Positions 28,780 to 38,703 are shown, numbered from the stretch's first letter. The stretch is DNA of 64,000 nt from Pelagihabitans sp947500445 (GCF_050589625.1 NZ_JBNGOP010000001.1:1-64000), one strand, 5' to 3'. Notes: a model not told the origin generated them from the sequence alone. A program made the numbers and translations.

Positions 28780-30693
28780 ATGAATGAAATCGTAGACGAG
28801 ACATCCCGAAAGTTTGAAAAAATACACACGGTCATCCACAACAGTTCCCAAGAAGCCTCGCTTTCCGTCGCCAATGAAATCGCATCCTTGATCCGCGAAC
28901 ATCAAGCAAAGGGAAAAAAATTGGTACTTGGTCTGGCAACCGGTTCGACCCCCACTAAAGTATATGACTACTTGGTACGGTTCCATCAAGAGGAGCAACT
29001 CAGCTTCCATAATGTGGTTACTTTCAATTTGGACGAGTATTTCCCTATGGAACCCGATTCCATACACAGCTATGTGCGTTTTATGAACGAACATTTGTTC
29101 GATCACATCGATATCAAAAAAACCAACATCCATATTCCCAAGGGTACTTTGGAAAAAGAGGACGTTAGAGAATTTTGTCAGGATTACGAAAAAAAAATCG
29201 CCCAATATGGGGGAATCGATATACAGATATTGGGGATTGGTAGAACAGGACATATCGGCTTTAACGAACCGGGATCATCCTTGAAAAGTAGTACGAGAAT
29301 GGTGCGTTTGGACCGTGTTACCAGACTGGATGCCGCCAGTGATTTTTTTGGACTGGAGAATGTACCCTCCAAGGCGATTACCATGGGCGTAGGTACGATC
29401 ATGGCCGCAAAACGGATTATTTTAATGGCGTGGGGCGAGGGAAAATCCGAGGTCATCCAGCAGGCGGTCGAAGGACCTATAAAGGAATCCGTGCCCGCTA
29501 CTTTTTTACAGCACCATCCGAATTGTGATTTTATTATCGACGATGCCGCAGCATCGTCATTAACGAGGGTCGCGACCCCTTGGCTGACCAGTGAATGCAA
29601 TTGGACGGATAGCTTGATAAAAAAAGCCACTATTTGGCTTTCCGAACAATTGAACAAGGCCATTTTAAAACTCACTAACGAAGATTATAACGAACATGGA
29701 ATGGGAAGCCTTGTTGCTGAAATAGGCTCCGCAGAGCATATCAACTTAATAGTATTCAACGGTTTGCAACATACCATTACCGGATGGCCCGGTGGTAAAC
29801 CGAATGCGGACGACAGCCAAAGGCCCGAACGCAAAAATCCCTATCCAAAAACGGCACTTATTTTTAGTCCGCACCCCGATGATGATGTTATCTCCATGGG
29901 CGGTACCTTACTTCGATTGGTGGATCAGGGGCACCAGGTACATGTGGCCTATCAAACTTCGGGCAATATCGCCGTTTTTGATGATGAAGTGATCCGTTTT
30001 ATGGATTTTGCCACGGACATTCAACAAGAAAACGCCTCCTTGCAACAAAAATTTACCGAAGTCCGCACGTTTTTGAACAACAAGCTCCCCGGACAGATCG
30101 ACAGCCCGGAAATCCAACGGTTCAAAGGATTGATACGAAAAGGGGAGGCTTTGGCAGCTTGCCGCTATTGCGGGGTAGAAGAAAAAAATGCGCACTTTCA
30201 AAACCTGCCCTTCTACGAAACCGGAACGGTAAAGAAAAACCCGTATTCCCATACCGATGTTCAGATTACCTATGACCTGCTACAAAAACTACGCCCGGAC
30301 CAAATTTTTGCCGCCGGGGACCTTTCCGACCCGCATGGTACCCATAGGGTATGCCTGCAAGTCGTTTTCGAAGCGATCGACCGCTTGGTAAAGGAAGGGG
30401 CGGCATGGATCAAGGACTGTTATGTATGGTTGTACCGAGGGGCATGGCAGGAATGGGACATCGCCGATATGGAGATGGCCGTGCCGATAGGACCGAAGGA
30501 TATGGAGCGAAAGAAAAATGCCATATTCAAACACCAATCCCAAAAGGACGCCGCCATGTTCCCGGGTAATGACGAGCGGGAATTTTGGCAACGGGCAGAA
30601 CAGCGCAACAAACGGACCGCCAGTAAATACAATGCCCTGGGAATGGCCGAATATGAAGCTATGGAAGGTTTTGTACGCTATAAGTTCAGCTAA
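28780..30693 (+). CDS. nagB: Glucosamine-6-phosphate deaminase fused to a PIG-L/LmbE deacetylase domain
   Basis: A 637-residue two-domain cytoplasmic protein. Residues about 1-280 are a glucosamine-6-phosphate deaminase: ATGSTPTKVYDYLV, FNLDEYFPM and GIGRTGHIGFNEPGS with His158; the product is fructose-6-phosphate plus ammonia. Residues about 355-637 are a zinc-dependent PIG-L (LmbE-like) de-N-acetylase domain with SPHPDDDVISMGG at 363-375 (metal ligands His365, Asp368) and DPHGTHR with His519 and nearby His. The combination and length are typical of long Bacteroidetes NagB proteins. No nagA occurs in this locus, so the second domain could remove acetate from GlcNAc-6-P before deamination (inference). 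The ATG at 28780 is chosen; an upstream GTG at 28714 overlaps the promoter box. Confidence 0.9.
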   Translation: MNEIVDETSRKFEKIHTVIHNSSQEASLSVANEIASLIREHQAKGKKLVLGLATGSTPTKVYDYLVRFHQEEQLSFHNVVTFNLDEYFPMEPDSIHSYVRFMNEHLFDHIDIKKTNIHIPKGTLEKEDVREFCQDYEKKIAQYGGIDIQILGIGRTGHIGFNEPGSSLKSSTRMVRLDRVTRLDAASDFFGLENVPSKAITMGVGTIMAAKRIILMAWGEGKSEVIQQAVEGPIKESVPATFLQHHPNCDFIIDDAAASSLTRVATPWLTSECNWTDSLIKKATIWLSEQLNKAILKLTNEDYNEHGMGSLVAEIGSAEHINLIVFNGLQHTITGWPGGKPNADDSQRPERKNPYPKTALIFSPHPDDDVISMGGTLLRLVDQGHQVHVAYQTSGNIAVFDDEVIRFMDFATDIQQENASLQQKFTEVRTFLNNKLPGQIDSPEIQRFKGLIRKGEALAACRYCGVEEKNAHFQNLPFYETGTVKKNPYSHTDVQITYDLLQKLRPDQIFAAGDLSDPHGTHRVCLQVVFEAIDRLVKEGAAWIKDCYVWLYRGAWQEWDIADMEMAVPIGPKDMERKKNAIFKHQSQKDAAMFPGNDEREFWQRAEQRNKRTASKYNALGMAEYEAMEGFVRYKFS

Positions 30694-30782
30694 AGCTGTA
30701 GCTTTACCGTAACGGTCAACATTAAAACCGATATACCGGGCTAGGATGCTCTTGCACCTCCGGTAGACTAACTTGTACCAAA

Positions 30783-32288
30783 TTGAGAAAAGGGACCATC
30801 ATTTGTTATGTAGCTATTGCGTTATTGATGCTTGCCTCCTGCGCAAGCGTAAAAAACAAACACCCTAAAACCGAATTTCGTGGTTTTTGGGTAGCTACGG
30901 TCGTAAATATTGATTGGCCAAAGAATGGCGATGATTCCGTAGCCAAACAAAAAGCGGATTTTTTAAGGGTACTGGACTTTTATGCGCAAATGAACTTTAA
31001 TACCGCCATTGTGCAGGTACGAACGGCCGGTGATGCATTTTACACTTCGGCATATGCCCCGTGGTCCCGCTTTCTCAATGGTACGGAAGGAAAGGTAAAG
31101 ACCGAAAAAAATGACCTGTTGAATTGGATGATCGATCAGACCCATAAAAGAGGGATGGAGTTTCACGCCTGGTTAAACCCCTACCGGGCCACTTTCGACC
31201 TAAAAACAGAAGTCTTGAGTCCGACCCACGACTTTCACCTGCATCCCGAATGGATGGTCAAATATGGAAAGAAATACTATTACGACCCTGGAAACCCCGA
31301 TGCACGGCGACGAATGGTGCAGGTAATCGACGAAATTGTAGCCAATTTTGACATCGACGCTATTCATTTCGATGATTATTTTTACCCTTACACCATTGCC
31401 GGCGAAGTATTTATGGATAGCGGCACCTATGGTTATCATAAAAAACCGGGACAATCCTTGGCCGATTGGAGGCGAAGCAATATTGATTCCTTGGTAAAAA
31501 ATAGTTTCGAAACCATAAAAAAAAGAAAGCCTTGGGTCCAGTTGGGGATAAGTCCCTTTGGCGTATGGAAAAATAGTTCTTCGGACCCCAGGGGATCGGA
31601 TACCAAGGCGGGACAGACCACCTATGACGACCTGTATGCAGATCCCTTGCTGTGGATGAAAAACAAATGGGTCGATTATATGATACCGCAGGTTTATTGG
31701 AGCATGGACCTCCCCGTAGCCTCCCATCGCAAAATAGTACAATGGTGGAGTGCCAACAGCCTAGGCACCAACCTTTATATCGGGAACGGCCCCTATAAAA
31801 TTCGAAACAATAGCGACAAAGCATGGGACGACAAAAAGGAACTTCCAAAGCAAATCGATTTTGGCAGAAGTTTGGGTGCCGTTTCGGGGAACGCTTTTTT
31901 TAGCGCGAAAAGCCTAATGGACAAGCATTCCGATGTGGTAAGCTACCTAAAACGCAAACAGTATCGATTCAAAGCGTTGACCCCTGTATCCCATTTGGTA
32001 GCGACCAACACGGTTTCACCACGGATTACATCGGTCAATGAACTTAAGGATACCGTACAACTTCTATATGATAGCGATAACACCTACCGCTATGCCGTGT
32101 TGTATGCAACAAAAAAGAAAAAGGTCGAACATTCCCCGAAAAAAATTAGCGCTATTGTACCTGTATCGGATGTCGGGCGCTTGACCATAGCAACGGAAAA
32201 ACTAAAGGGCAGAAAGAAGTTCCACTTGGTTTTTATCGATCGGTATCGGAGGGAAACCCGGCCGATTCCCGTACATTTAAAACGCTAA
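30783..32288 (+). CDS. DigH/YngK-like family 10-type glycosidase lipoprotein
   Basis: A 501-residue lipoprotein of the GHL10 (DUF187) family; the E. coli member DigH cleaves denuded peptidoglycan strands. The start is TTG, fixed by the lipoprotein signal ending LMLASCASV at residue 20; no in-frame ATG lies upstream. The TIM-barrel begins EFRGFWVATVVNIDWP (about 31-46), followed by FHAWLNPYR and DIDAIHFDDYFYPY (about 195-208), whose Asp residues are the candidate catalytic acids, and ISPFGVWKN. A C-terminal beta domain from about residue 405 completes the family layout. In this locus it would release disaccharides at the cell surface or periplasm for import by the AmpG-like permease. Confidence 0.85.
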   Translation: MRKGTIICYVAIALLMLASCASVKNKHPKTEFRGFWVATVVNIDWPKNGDDSVAKQKADFLRVLDFYAQMNFNTAIVQVRTAGDAFYTSAYAPWSRFLNGTEGKVKTEKNDLLNWMIDQTHKRGMEFHAWLNPYRATFDLKTEVLSPTHDFHLHPEWMVKYGKKYYYDPGNPDARRRMVQVIDEIVANFDIDAIHFDDYFYPYTIAGEVFMDSGTYGYHKKPGQSLADWRRSNIDSLVKNSFETIKKRKPWVQLGISPFGVWKNSSSDPRGSDTKAGQTTYDDLYADPLLWMKNKWVDYMIPQVYWSMDLPVASHRKIVQWWSANSLGTNLYIGNGPYKIRNNSDKAWDDKKELPKQIDFGRSLGAVSGNAFFSAKSLMDKHSDVVSYLKRKQYRFKALTPVSHLVATNTVSPRITSVNELKDTVQLLYDSDNTYRYAVLYATKKKKVEHSPKKISAIVPVSDVGRLTIATEKLKGRKKFHLVFIDRYRRETRPIPVHLKR

Positions 32289-32384
32289 GGGAGTGGCATG
32301 GCGGTTTCCGTTCGGGATGGTTCGGCTTAAGCGTTAACGTTCCATTGTTGCTAGGGCCTCATTGGTAGTATTTAAAAAAAGACT

Positions 32385-33656
32385 ATGACACAAAAAGACA
32401 AAGGAGCCTGGGTTTGGGTACCCCTACTCTATTTTACACAAGGGCTTCCCTACGTTTTAGTGGTGACCGTCTCGGTCATTCTTTACAAAAAGCTGGGTGT
32501 AAGCAATGGCGATATCGCCCTGTACACCAGTCTGCTCTACCTACCCTGGGTGCTGAAACCGTTATGGAGCCCGTTTATCGACTTAAAAAGCACAAAACGA
32601 AAGTGGTTTTTAAGCATGCAACTTATTATTTCCCTGGCACTTTTTGGCGTTGCATTGAGCATCCCCACAAACCTATTTTTTGTTGCTACCCTTGCCTGTT
32701 TTTGGATGGCGGCATTTGCATCGGCCACCAACGATATTGCAGCCGATGGGTATTATATGTTACGATTGACCCAAAAAAGCCAATCGTTCTTTGTAGGGGT
32801 CCGGAGTACGTTTTACCGTTTGGCGATGGTTACCGGTGAGGGGCTGATCGTTGTACTGGCGGGCTATCTGGAACACAAATACGGCGATACCACCAAAGCA
32901 TGGAGTATTACCATGGCGGTAACGGCTTTTTTAATGCTGCTTTTGACCGTATCCAATTTCTTTTCCACCGAGGAAGAAATTCCAGAAACCGCGCAGACGG
33001 AGAAACCGGATAGTTTTCTAGCGGTACTGTCCTCTTTTTTCAACAAACCGGGCATCGGTATCGCACTCGCCTTTATACTCACCTATCGTTTGGGAGAATC
33101 GCAATTGGTAAAAATGGCCGCGCCGTTTTTATTAGATGCACCTGCCGACGGGGGACTTGGTTATTCAACCGAAAAACTTGGGACCATTTTCGGAACCGTA
33201 GGGGTCATTTTTCTATCCCTTGGAGGAATATTGGGTGGTATCCTTATCTCAAGGGACGGGCTTCGCAAATGGATGCTACCCATGGTACTCTCCTTGAACC
33301 TGCCCAATATACTTTATGCTATTCTGGCGTTTACCAAAACCACAAATATCATATTGGTCACGGTTACCGTGGTATTTGAAAAGTTTGGTTACGGTTTCGG
33401 ATTTACGGCATTTTTAATGTACCTCATCTACATCGCCGAAGGCAAATCAAAAACGTCGCACTACGCCCTCGCTACCGGATTCATGGCGCTTGGCATGATG
33501 CTTCCGGGCATGATCAGCGGATACATACAGGAGTGGCTGGGATACCCGGGGTTTTTTATGTGGGTCGTAGTGGCCGCCCTCCCTGCGCTCTTTTTATTGA
33601 AACATATTGTTTACCCTGCCGATTTTGGTAAAAAATCCAGTACCAATGACCTCTAA
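32385..33656 (+). CDS. AmpG-like MFS muropeptide permease
   Basis: A 423-residue major facilitator protein with about 12 membrane segments. The N-terminus PLLYFTQGLPYVLVVTVSV and the following short loop YTSLLYLPWVLKPLWSP are characteristic of the AmpG/PAT subgroup, which imports GlcNAc-anhydroMurNAc with or without peptide. No signal beyond the first membrane helix. It overlaps the GH3 gene by 11 bp and follows the DigH-like gene by 96 bp, strongly linking it to cell-wall sugar uptake. Family assignment is solid; the exact muropeptide is inferred from context. Confidence 0.85.
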   Translation: MTQKDKGAWVWVPLLYFTQGLPYVLVVTVSVILYKKLGVSNGDIALYTSLLYLPWVLKPLWSPFIDLKSTKRKWFLSMQLIISLALFGVALSIPTNLFFVATLACFWMAAFASATNDIAADGYYMLRLTQKSQSFFVGVRSTFYRLAMVTGEGLIVVLAGYLEHKYGDTTKAWSITMAVTAFLMLLLTVSNFFSTEEEIPETAQTEKPDSFLAVLSSFFNKPGIGIALAFILTYRLGESQLVKMAAPFLLDAPADGGLGYSTEKLGTIFGTVGVIFLSLGGILGGILISRDGLRKWMLPMVLSLNLPNILYAILAFTKTTNIILVTVTVVFEKFGYGFGFTAFLMYLIYIAEGKSKTSHYALATGFMALGMMLPGMISGYIQEWLGYPGFFMWVVVAALPALFLLKHIVYPADFGKKSSTNDL

Positions 33657-35238
33657 ACCTATAGCCTATGGCCAAGCAAGGAATATACTTGCTCCAAAAG
33701 AAAAAATAGGACAGTTGTTTATGCCCGCTGCATTTATCAATGATAGCGAGGAAGAAATTCAAAAGCTGGAGGTACTTATCCGAGAACAATGCATCGGAAG
33801 TGTTTGCTTTTTTCATAGCAGGGCCAGTGCCGCGACCAATTTTGAAGGAAAAAAACAGGTGGAATTCAACACCAAAAGTTTTGAGGTGCTCAAACAGCGT
33901 ATTGCCCGATATCAAAAAGCGGCAAAATATCCTTTGCTCATCGCCATAGATGCGGAATGGGGACTCGCCATGCGCATAGAAAACACACCGCAGTACCCTT
34001 ATGCGATAAGCCTGGGAGCGATCCAAAATCGGCCCGAGCTTATTTTTGAGGTGGGAAAACATATTGCGAACGACTGCAAAGCGGCCGGCATCCATTGGAA
34101 TTTGGCTCCGGTCGTGGATATCAACAACAACAAGAATAACCCCGTTATCGGATACCGTTCCTTTGGAGAAGACCGTTCCTTGGTAACCAAAAAGGCAAGC
34201 GCCTTTATCAAAGGAACCCAAAGTGAAGGGGTATTGACCAGTATTAAGCATTTTCCCGGGCATGGCGATACCGCCACGGACTCCCATTTGGGGCTTCCCC
34301 TGATCGAAAAGTCGAAAGAAACGCTTGTAGCGAACGAGTTGTATCCCTTCCAGGAACTGATTAAAGAAGGGGTCGATTCCGTAATGATCGGACATTTATC
34401 GGTACCTAGTCTGGCAGATGGCAAGAAGACGCCCTCAAGTATATGCAAAGAAATTATAACGGGAGTGTTGCGAAAGGAAATGGGATACGATGGGGTCGTT
34501 ATTTCCGATGCGCTGAACATGCATGCCGTCGCCCAACAATACCCTGTTAAAGGACAATTAGAATGGTTGGCCTTTGATGCCGGAAATGATGTACTATGTT
34601 TTGCCGAACATATCGCGGAAGGTATCGAAACCATAGCCCGAAATGCTTCCAAAGACCAAATTGAGAAAGCGTTCGCCAGGATATGGAAATTAAAGGAGAA
34701 AGCGTTTTCCAATATTCCGGAGATAGTACCGCAGCTGTCGGACGAAACACCTTTGAACCGGAAGATAGCGTTCTATAGTTTGACCATGATCAAGGGAACG
34801 GAAACTATTTTACAACAGTTTCGGGAGACCGCTTTTAAGGTATTCGGGAACATACCGAATACAAATAACAGCTTTCTTAACGCAATTTGGGCACAGCGAT
34901 CCGTAAAAGCGTTGGAAAAAGATTCGGAAATGGCACCAGATCTTCCCGTTAACGAAAAAGGACAGCCAGTGGTGTTGGCCCTATTTCCCCCGCAGGTAAA
35001 GCCCAACAATACCTTTGGCTTTGCCGAAAACGAACTGAACGACATCAATACGTTAATCTTGGAAAACGATGTGGTGCTCTATCTTTTTGGTAATCCCTAC
35101 TGTCTGGAACATATCGCATTTGAACATACCAAGGCGACCATAGTGGCGTATCAGCAATTTGAGACCTTCCAAGAGCATGCGGCACAACATTTTTTGGGAA
35201 AAGCAAAGGCATTGGGAAAGCTTCCCATACAATTGTGA
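33646..35238 (+). CDS. nagZ: Cytoplasmic GH3 beta-N-acetylglucosaminidase (NagZ-like)
   Basis: A 530-residue GH3 enzyme that would split GlcNAc from anhydroMurNAc in imported muropeptides. Residues about 1-340 form the TIM barrel. KHFPGHGDTATDSHLGLP contains the Asp-His dyad that serves as the unusual acid/base of NagZ enzymes, and VISDALNMHAV contains the nucleophile Asp. There is no signal peptide, fitting cytoplasmic recycling. A C-terminal domain of about 190 residues makes it longer than E. coli NagZ (about 340); such two-domain forms are common outside Proteobacteria. I start at ATG 33646, inside the AmpG 3' end, giving an 11-bp overlap and coupling. Confidence 0.88.
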   Translation: MTSKPIAYGQARNILAPKEKIGQLFMPAAFINDSEEEIQKLEVLIREQCIGSVCFFHSRASAATNFEGKKQVEFNTKSFEVLKQRIARYQKAAKYPLLIAIDAEWGLAMRIENTPQYPYAISLGAIQNRPELIFEVGKHIANDCKAAGIHWNLAPVVDINNNKNNPVIGYRSFGEDRSLVTKKASAFIKGTQSEGVLTSIKHFPGHGDTATDSHLGLPLIEKSKETLVANELYPFQELIKEGVDSVMIGHLSVPSLADGKKTPSSICKEIITGVLRKEMGYDGVVISDALNMHAVAQQYPVKGQLEWLAFDAGNDVLCFAEHIAEGIETIARNASKDQIEKAFARIWKLKEKAFSNIPEIVPQLSDETPLNRKIAFYSLTMIKGTETILQQFRETAFKVFGNIPNTNNSFLNAIWAQRSVKALEKDSEMAPDLPVNEKGQPVVLALFPPQVKPNNTFGFAENELNDINTLILENDVVLYLFGNPYCLEHIAFEHTKATIVAYQQFETFQEHAAQHFLGKAKALGKLPIQL

Positions 35239-35453
35239 AGAGGTGCACCATTTTTAATCGACGACAGCTAACAAAACCAACTGAACAAGAGTTTAACCCG
35301 ATCTATGAAAGAAGCAGAAATTTTTAGTTTATTCATTTTCAGCAGACCACAAAATTTTAAATAGATGAAATGAGCCATAACAATTCTTGATACCAACCGA
35401 AATGATTATTGGCGAATTACATCTGACCATTAAAAAACAATAAATATTAACAG

Positions 35454-36530
35454 ATGAAAACTTATAAAATAATAGGCCTAATGTCGGGAACCTCCCTAGA
35501 TGGTTTGGATATGGCCTATTGCCATATTAGTAAAGCGGCGGATGAATGGTCTTTTGACATTTTAAATACAAAAAGCATTGCCTATACCCCTGAAATGCAG
35601 TCGGAATTGAAAGACGCAATTTTTCTGAAAGCCGACGCGCTATTGTCCTTTAGCAATGAATATGGTGCTTGGCAAGGCACACAGGTAAAACAGTTTATTG
35701 AAGAAAACTCCCTGGAGGTCGATTGTATAGCGAACCATGGCCATACCACGCACCACCAGCCCCAGAACGGCCTCACCTATCAAATCGGTTCGGGCCAACA
35801 TTTGGCAAATGCTACAGGATGTAAGGTGGCTTGCGACTTTCGCTCCAACGACGTCGCCCTGGGTGGCCAAGGAGCGCCTTTGGTCCCAATAGGAGATCGT
35901 CTTTTTTTTGGTGAATATGACTTTTGTTTGAACCTAGGGGGCATCAGTAACATTTCTTTTGAAAAGAACGGCAAACGCATCGCCTATGACATTGGACTGG
36001 CGAACATGATCTTAAATTACATCACACGAAAGATCGATCTTGATTTTGACCGTGGAGGTGCGCTAGCGGCCAAGGGAAAGATCAATAACGGAATGCTGGA
36101 GCGGTTGAATGCCCTGAAGTACTACCTACTACCCTACCCAAAGTCCATCGGATATGAATGGTTTGTAGAGGAGGTGGCCCCTATCGTCGATAGTACGGAG
36201 GACGAAATTGAAAACCTATTGCATACCGCGGTCCATCATATTTGCGAAAAAATTGCCCAACAGTTAAAATTGAACGCTACGAGGGCAAAACAACGGTTGT
36301 TCATCACAGGCGGTGGTGCCCTTAACCATTTTCTCATTAAAACCTTAGGTGATAAAATAGGAAAAGACATCGAAATAATAGTACCGGCTCCTACCTTGAT
36401 CGAGTTTAAGGAAGCATTGGTTTTTGCCTTGATGGGCGCGTTACGTATTGAACGGGAAATAAACGTGTTATGTTCGGTAACCGGTGCAAAAAGGGATTCC
36501 TCGAGTGGTGTTTTGTACTTGCCAAATTGA
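35454..36530 (+). CDS. anmK: Anhydro-N-acetylmuramic acid kinase
   Basis: A 358-residue kinase that opens 1,6-anhydroMurNAc and phosphorylates it to MurNAc-6-phosphate, the substrate of MurQ. The N-terminal phosphate-binding motif is IIGLMSGTSLDGLDMAY, followed by NHGHTTHHQP, FRSNDVALGGQGAPLVP and the FDRGGALAAKG segment; the C-terminal GGGALNHFL belongs to the ATPase fold. Length is normal for the family. It is separated by 215 bp from nagZ, so it may have its own promoter, but function places it in the same recycling pathway. Confidence 0.93.
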   Translation: MKTYKIIGLMSGTSLDGLDMAYCHISKAADEWSFDILNTKSIAYTPEMQSELKDAIFLKADALLSFSNEYGAWQGTQVKQFIEENSLEVDCIANHGHTTHHQPQNGLTYQIGSGQHLANATGCKVACDFRSNDVALGGQGAPLVPIGDRLFFGEYDFCLNLGGISNISFEKNGKRIAYDIGLANMILNYITRKIDLDFDRGGALAAKGKINNGMLERLNALKYYLLPYPKSIGYEWFVEEVAPIVDSTEDEIENLLHTAVHHICEKIAQQLKLNATRAKQRLFITGGGALNHFLIKTLGDKIGKDIEIIVPAPTLIEFKEALVFALMGALRIEREINVLCSVTGAKRDSSSGVLYLPN

Positions 36531-36602
36531 CCTTTACCCGGCAATTACCTATCTTGAAACCCAAACCAACGTATTTTTCAACCATACAACTATCATGTAC
36601 AA

Positions 36603-36863
36603 ATGAACGACAAACAACAAAAAGCCTCCGCCTATTGGAAAGAGAACATTCGCTATTTGGGCATATTACTTGCCATTTGGTTTGCGGTCTCCTACGGGGC
36701 CGGAATTTTGTTCAAGGACACTTTGAACCAATTCAAGATAGGTGGGTTTGAATTGGGATTTTGGTTTGCACAACAGGGCGCCATTTATGTCTTCGTCATC
36801 TTGATTTTTGTATATGTACGTCTCATGAACCGACTGGACAAAAAGTACGGATACGATGAATAA
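36603..36863 (+). CDS. DUF4212 small subunit of sodium:solute symporter
   Basis: An 86-residue membrane protein with two hydrophobic segments (about residues 18-36 and 55-77). KASAYWKENIRYLGILLAIWF and the Gly-rich loop FELGFWFAQQGAIYVF are diagnostic of DUF4212, the small partner of a subset of SSS-family transporters. It lies 90 bp upstream of such a transporter, so the two probably form one complex. Start ATG is the first in frame and gives the family length. Confidence 0.9.
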   Translation: MNDKQQKASAYWKENIRYLGILLAIWFAVSYGAGILFKDTLNQFKIGGFELGFWFAQQGAIYVFVILIFVYVRLMNRLDKKYGYDE

Positions 36864-36953
36864 AATCAAAAACCTAACGAAAAGAAATAGTATCTCCGGG
36901 GCAGCAGTCCTTTTGCTGTTTAGCGACCAAACGCCCATCAATTCACAACTATT

Positions 36954-38666
36954 ATGACCGTTCAAACATGGACCTATCTTTTGGTAGGCATTACTTTTGC
37001 TTTATATATCGGCATCGCCATATGGTCCCGGGCCGGATCTACCAAAGATTTTTATGTTGCCGGTGGAGGGGTATCCCCCTTGGCGAACGCCATGGCCACT
37101 GCGGCCGACTGGATGTCCGCCGCCTCGTTCATCTCCATGGCGGGAATCATTGCTTTTGCCGGATATGACGGATCGGTATACCTTATGGGGTGGACCGGAG
37201 GGTACGTACTTCTTGCCCTCTTATTGGCGCCATACCTGAGGAAATTCGGAAAGTTTACGGTACCCGACTTCATCGGAGATCGCTACTATTCCAACACTGC
37301 CCGTCTGGTGGCGGTGTTCTGTGCTTTTTTGGTATCCTTTACCTACGTTGCCGGTCAAATGCGGGGCGTAGGTCTGGTATTCTCCCGCTTTTTGGAAGTC
37401 GATATCAATACCGGCGTGGTCATCGGAATGATCATTGTTCTTTTTTACGCGGTATTGGGAGGGATGAAAGGCATCACCTATACCCAAGTGGCGCAATATT
37501 GTGTATTGATCTTTGCCTTCATGGTACCTGCTATTTTTATATCCATACAAATGACGGGAAACCCGATACCCCAATTGGGTATGGGAAGCACCTTAAACGA
37601 TGGCTCGGGAACTTTTTTACTGGACCGGTTGAACAGCCTTTCCACCGATCTCGGTTTCGCAGAATACACTTCCGGCTCCAAAAGTACCATTGATGTTTTT
37701 GCCATTACTTTGGCCCTCATGGTCGGTACGGCCGGCCTTCCCCATGTCATTGTTCGCTTTTTTACCGTAAAACGGGTAAAGGATGCCCGAAAATCTGCCG
37801 GACTGGCCCTATTGCTCATTGCCATTTTATATACGACAGCACCAGCGGTTGCCGTATTCGCCAGGACCAATATGATCAATACGGTAAGTGATCAGGAATA
37901 TAGCGACATGCCCGAGTGGTTTACCAAATGGGAACGGACCAAGCTGATCAGTTTCACCGATAAAAACGGTGACGGCAAAATTCAATATGTGGCCGATAAC
38001 GCTAAAAATGAGCTTGTGGTCGATCAGGATATTATGGTGTTGGCCAATCCCGAGATCGCAAAACTTCCTTCCTGGGTTATCGCCCTGGTGGCCGCCGGTG
38101 GTTTGGCAGCGGCCCTATCGACCGCGGCAGGCCTATTATTGGTCATTTCGGCCTCGGTTTCGCATGACTTGATCAAAAAGATATTCGTACCGAACATTTC
38201 TGAAAAAGGGGAATTATGGGCGGCTAGGGGCGCTGCTACCGTAGCCGTGGTAATTGCCGGATATTTTGGCATCAACCCGCCCGGTTTTGTAGCGGCGGTA
38301 GTTGCACTGGCCTTTGGTCTGGCGGCCGCTTCCTTTTTTCCGGCGATCGTTTTGGGAATTTTTTATAAAAAGATGAACAAAGAAGGGGCCATTGCCGGTA
38401 TGGTGGTCGGTATTTTGCTGATGCTTTTTTATATGCTAAAATTCAAATTTGGAATTTTTGATGGAGGAAAGGAAGCCGTAACCGCACTTAAAAAAGACTG
38501 GTGGCTCGGTATTTCGCCCGAAGGTTTCGGAACGGTAGCGATGATCGTAAACTTTGTGGTATCCATTGTTGTCATGAAGTTTACCCCGCCACCACCACAG
38601 GAGGTACAAGAAATTGTGGAGGATATCCGAATCCCCAGCGGTGCCGGTGAGGCCAGTGGCCACTGA
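36954..38666 (+). CDS. SSS-family sodium:solute symporter, acetate/monocarboxylate type
   Basis: A 570-residue inner-membrane protein of the VC_2705/ActP-like branch with about 13 membrane helices. Early blocks YVAGGGVSPLANAMATAADWMSAASF (split motif, about residues 34-59) and the later GLPHVIVRFFTVK are conserved in this group. An extramembrane insertion at about residues 320-350 carries DKNGDGKIQY, an EF-hand-like calcium loop. The gene follows its DUF4212 partner and precedes acetyl-CoA synthetase by 37 bp, so uptake of acetate, propionate or a similar acid is the obvious proposal. Substrate is inferred from neighbours. Confidence 0.88.
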   Translation: MTVQTWTYLLVGITFALYIGIAIWSRAGSTKDFYVAGGGVSPLANAMATAADWMSAASFISMAGIIAFAGYDGSVYLMGWTGGYVLLALLLAPYLRKFGKFTVPDFIGDRYYSNTARLVAVFCAFLVSFTYVAGQMRGVGLVFSRFLEVDINTGVVIGMIIVLFYAVLGGMKGITYTQVAQYCVLIFAFMVPAIFISIQMTGNPIPQLGMGSTLNDGSGTFLLDRLNSLSTDLGFAEYTSGSKSTIDVFAITLALMVGTAGLPHVIVRFFTVKRVKDARKSAGLALLLIAILYTTAPAVAVFARTNMINTVSDQEYSDMPEWFTKWERTKLISFTDKNGDGKIQYVADNAKNELVVDQDIMVLANPEIAKLPSWVIALVAAGGLAAALSTAAGLLLVISASVSHDLIKKIFVPNISEKGELWAARGAATVAVVIAGYFGINPPGFVAAVVALAFGLAAASFFPAIVLGIFYKKMNKEGAIAGMVVGILLMLFYMLKFKFGIFDGGKEAVTALKKDWWLGISPEGFGTVAMIVNFVVSIVVMKFTPPPPQEVQEIVEDIRIPSGAGEASGH

Positions 38667-38703
38667 TTTTTTTAATTATTTTTAGTCGTAGAAATCCTTT
38701 TTC

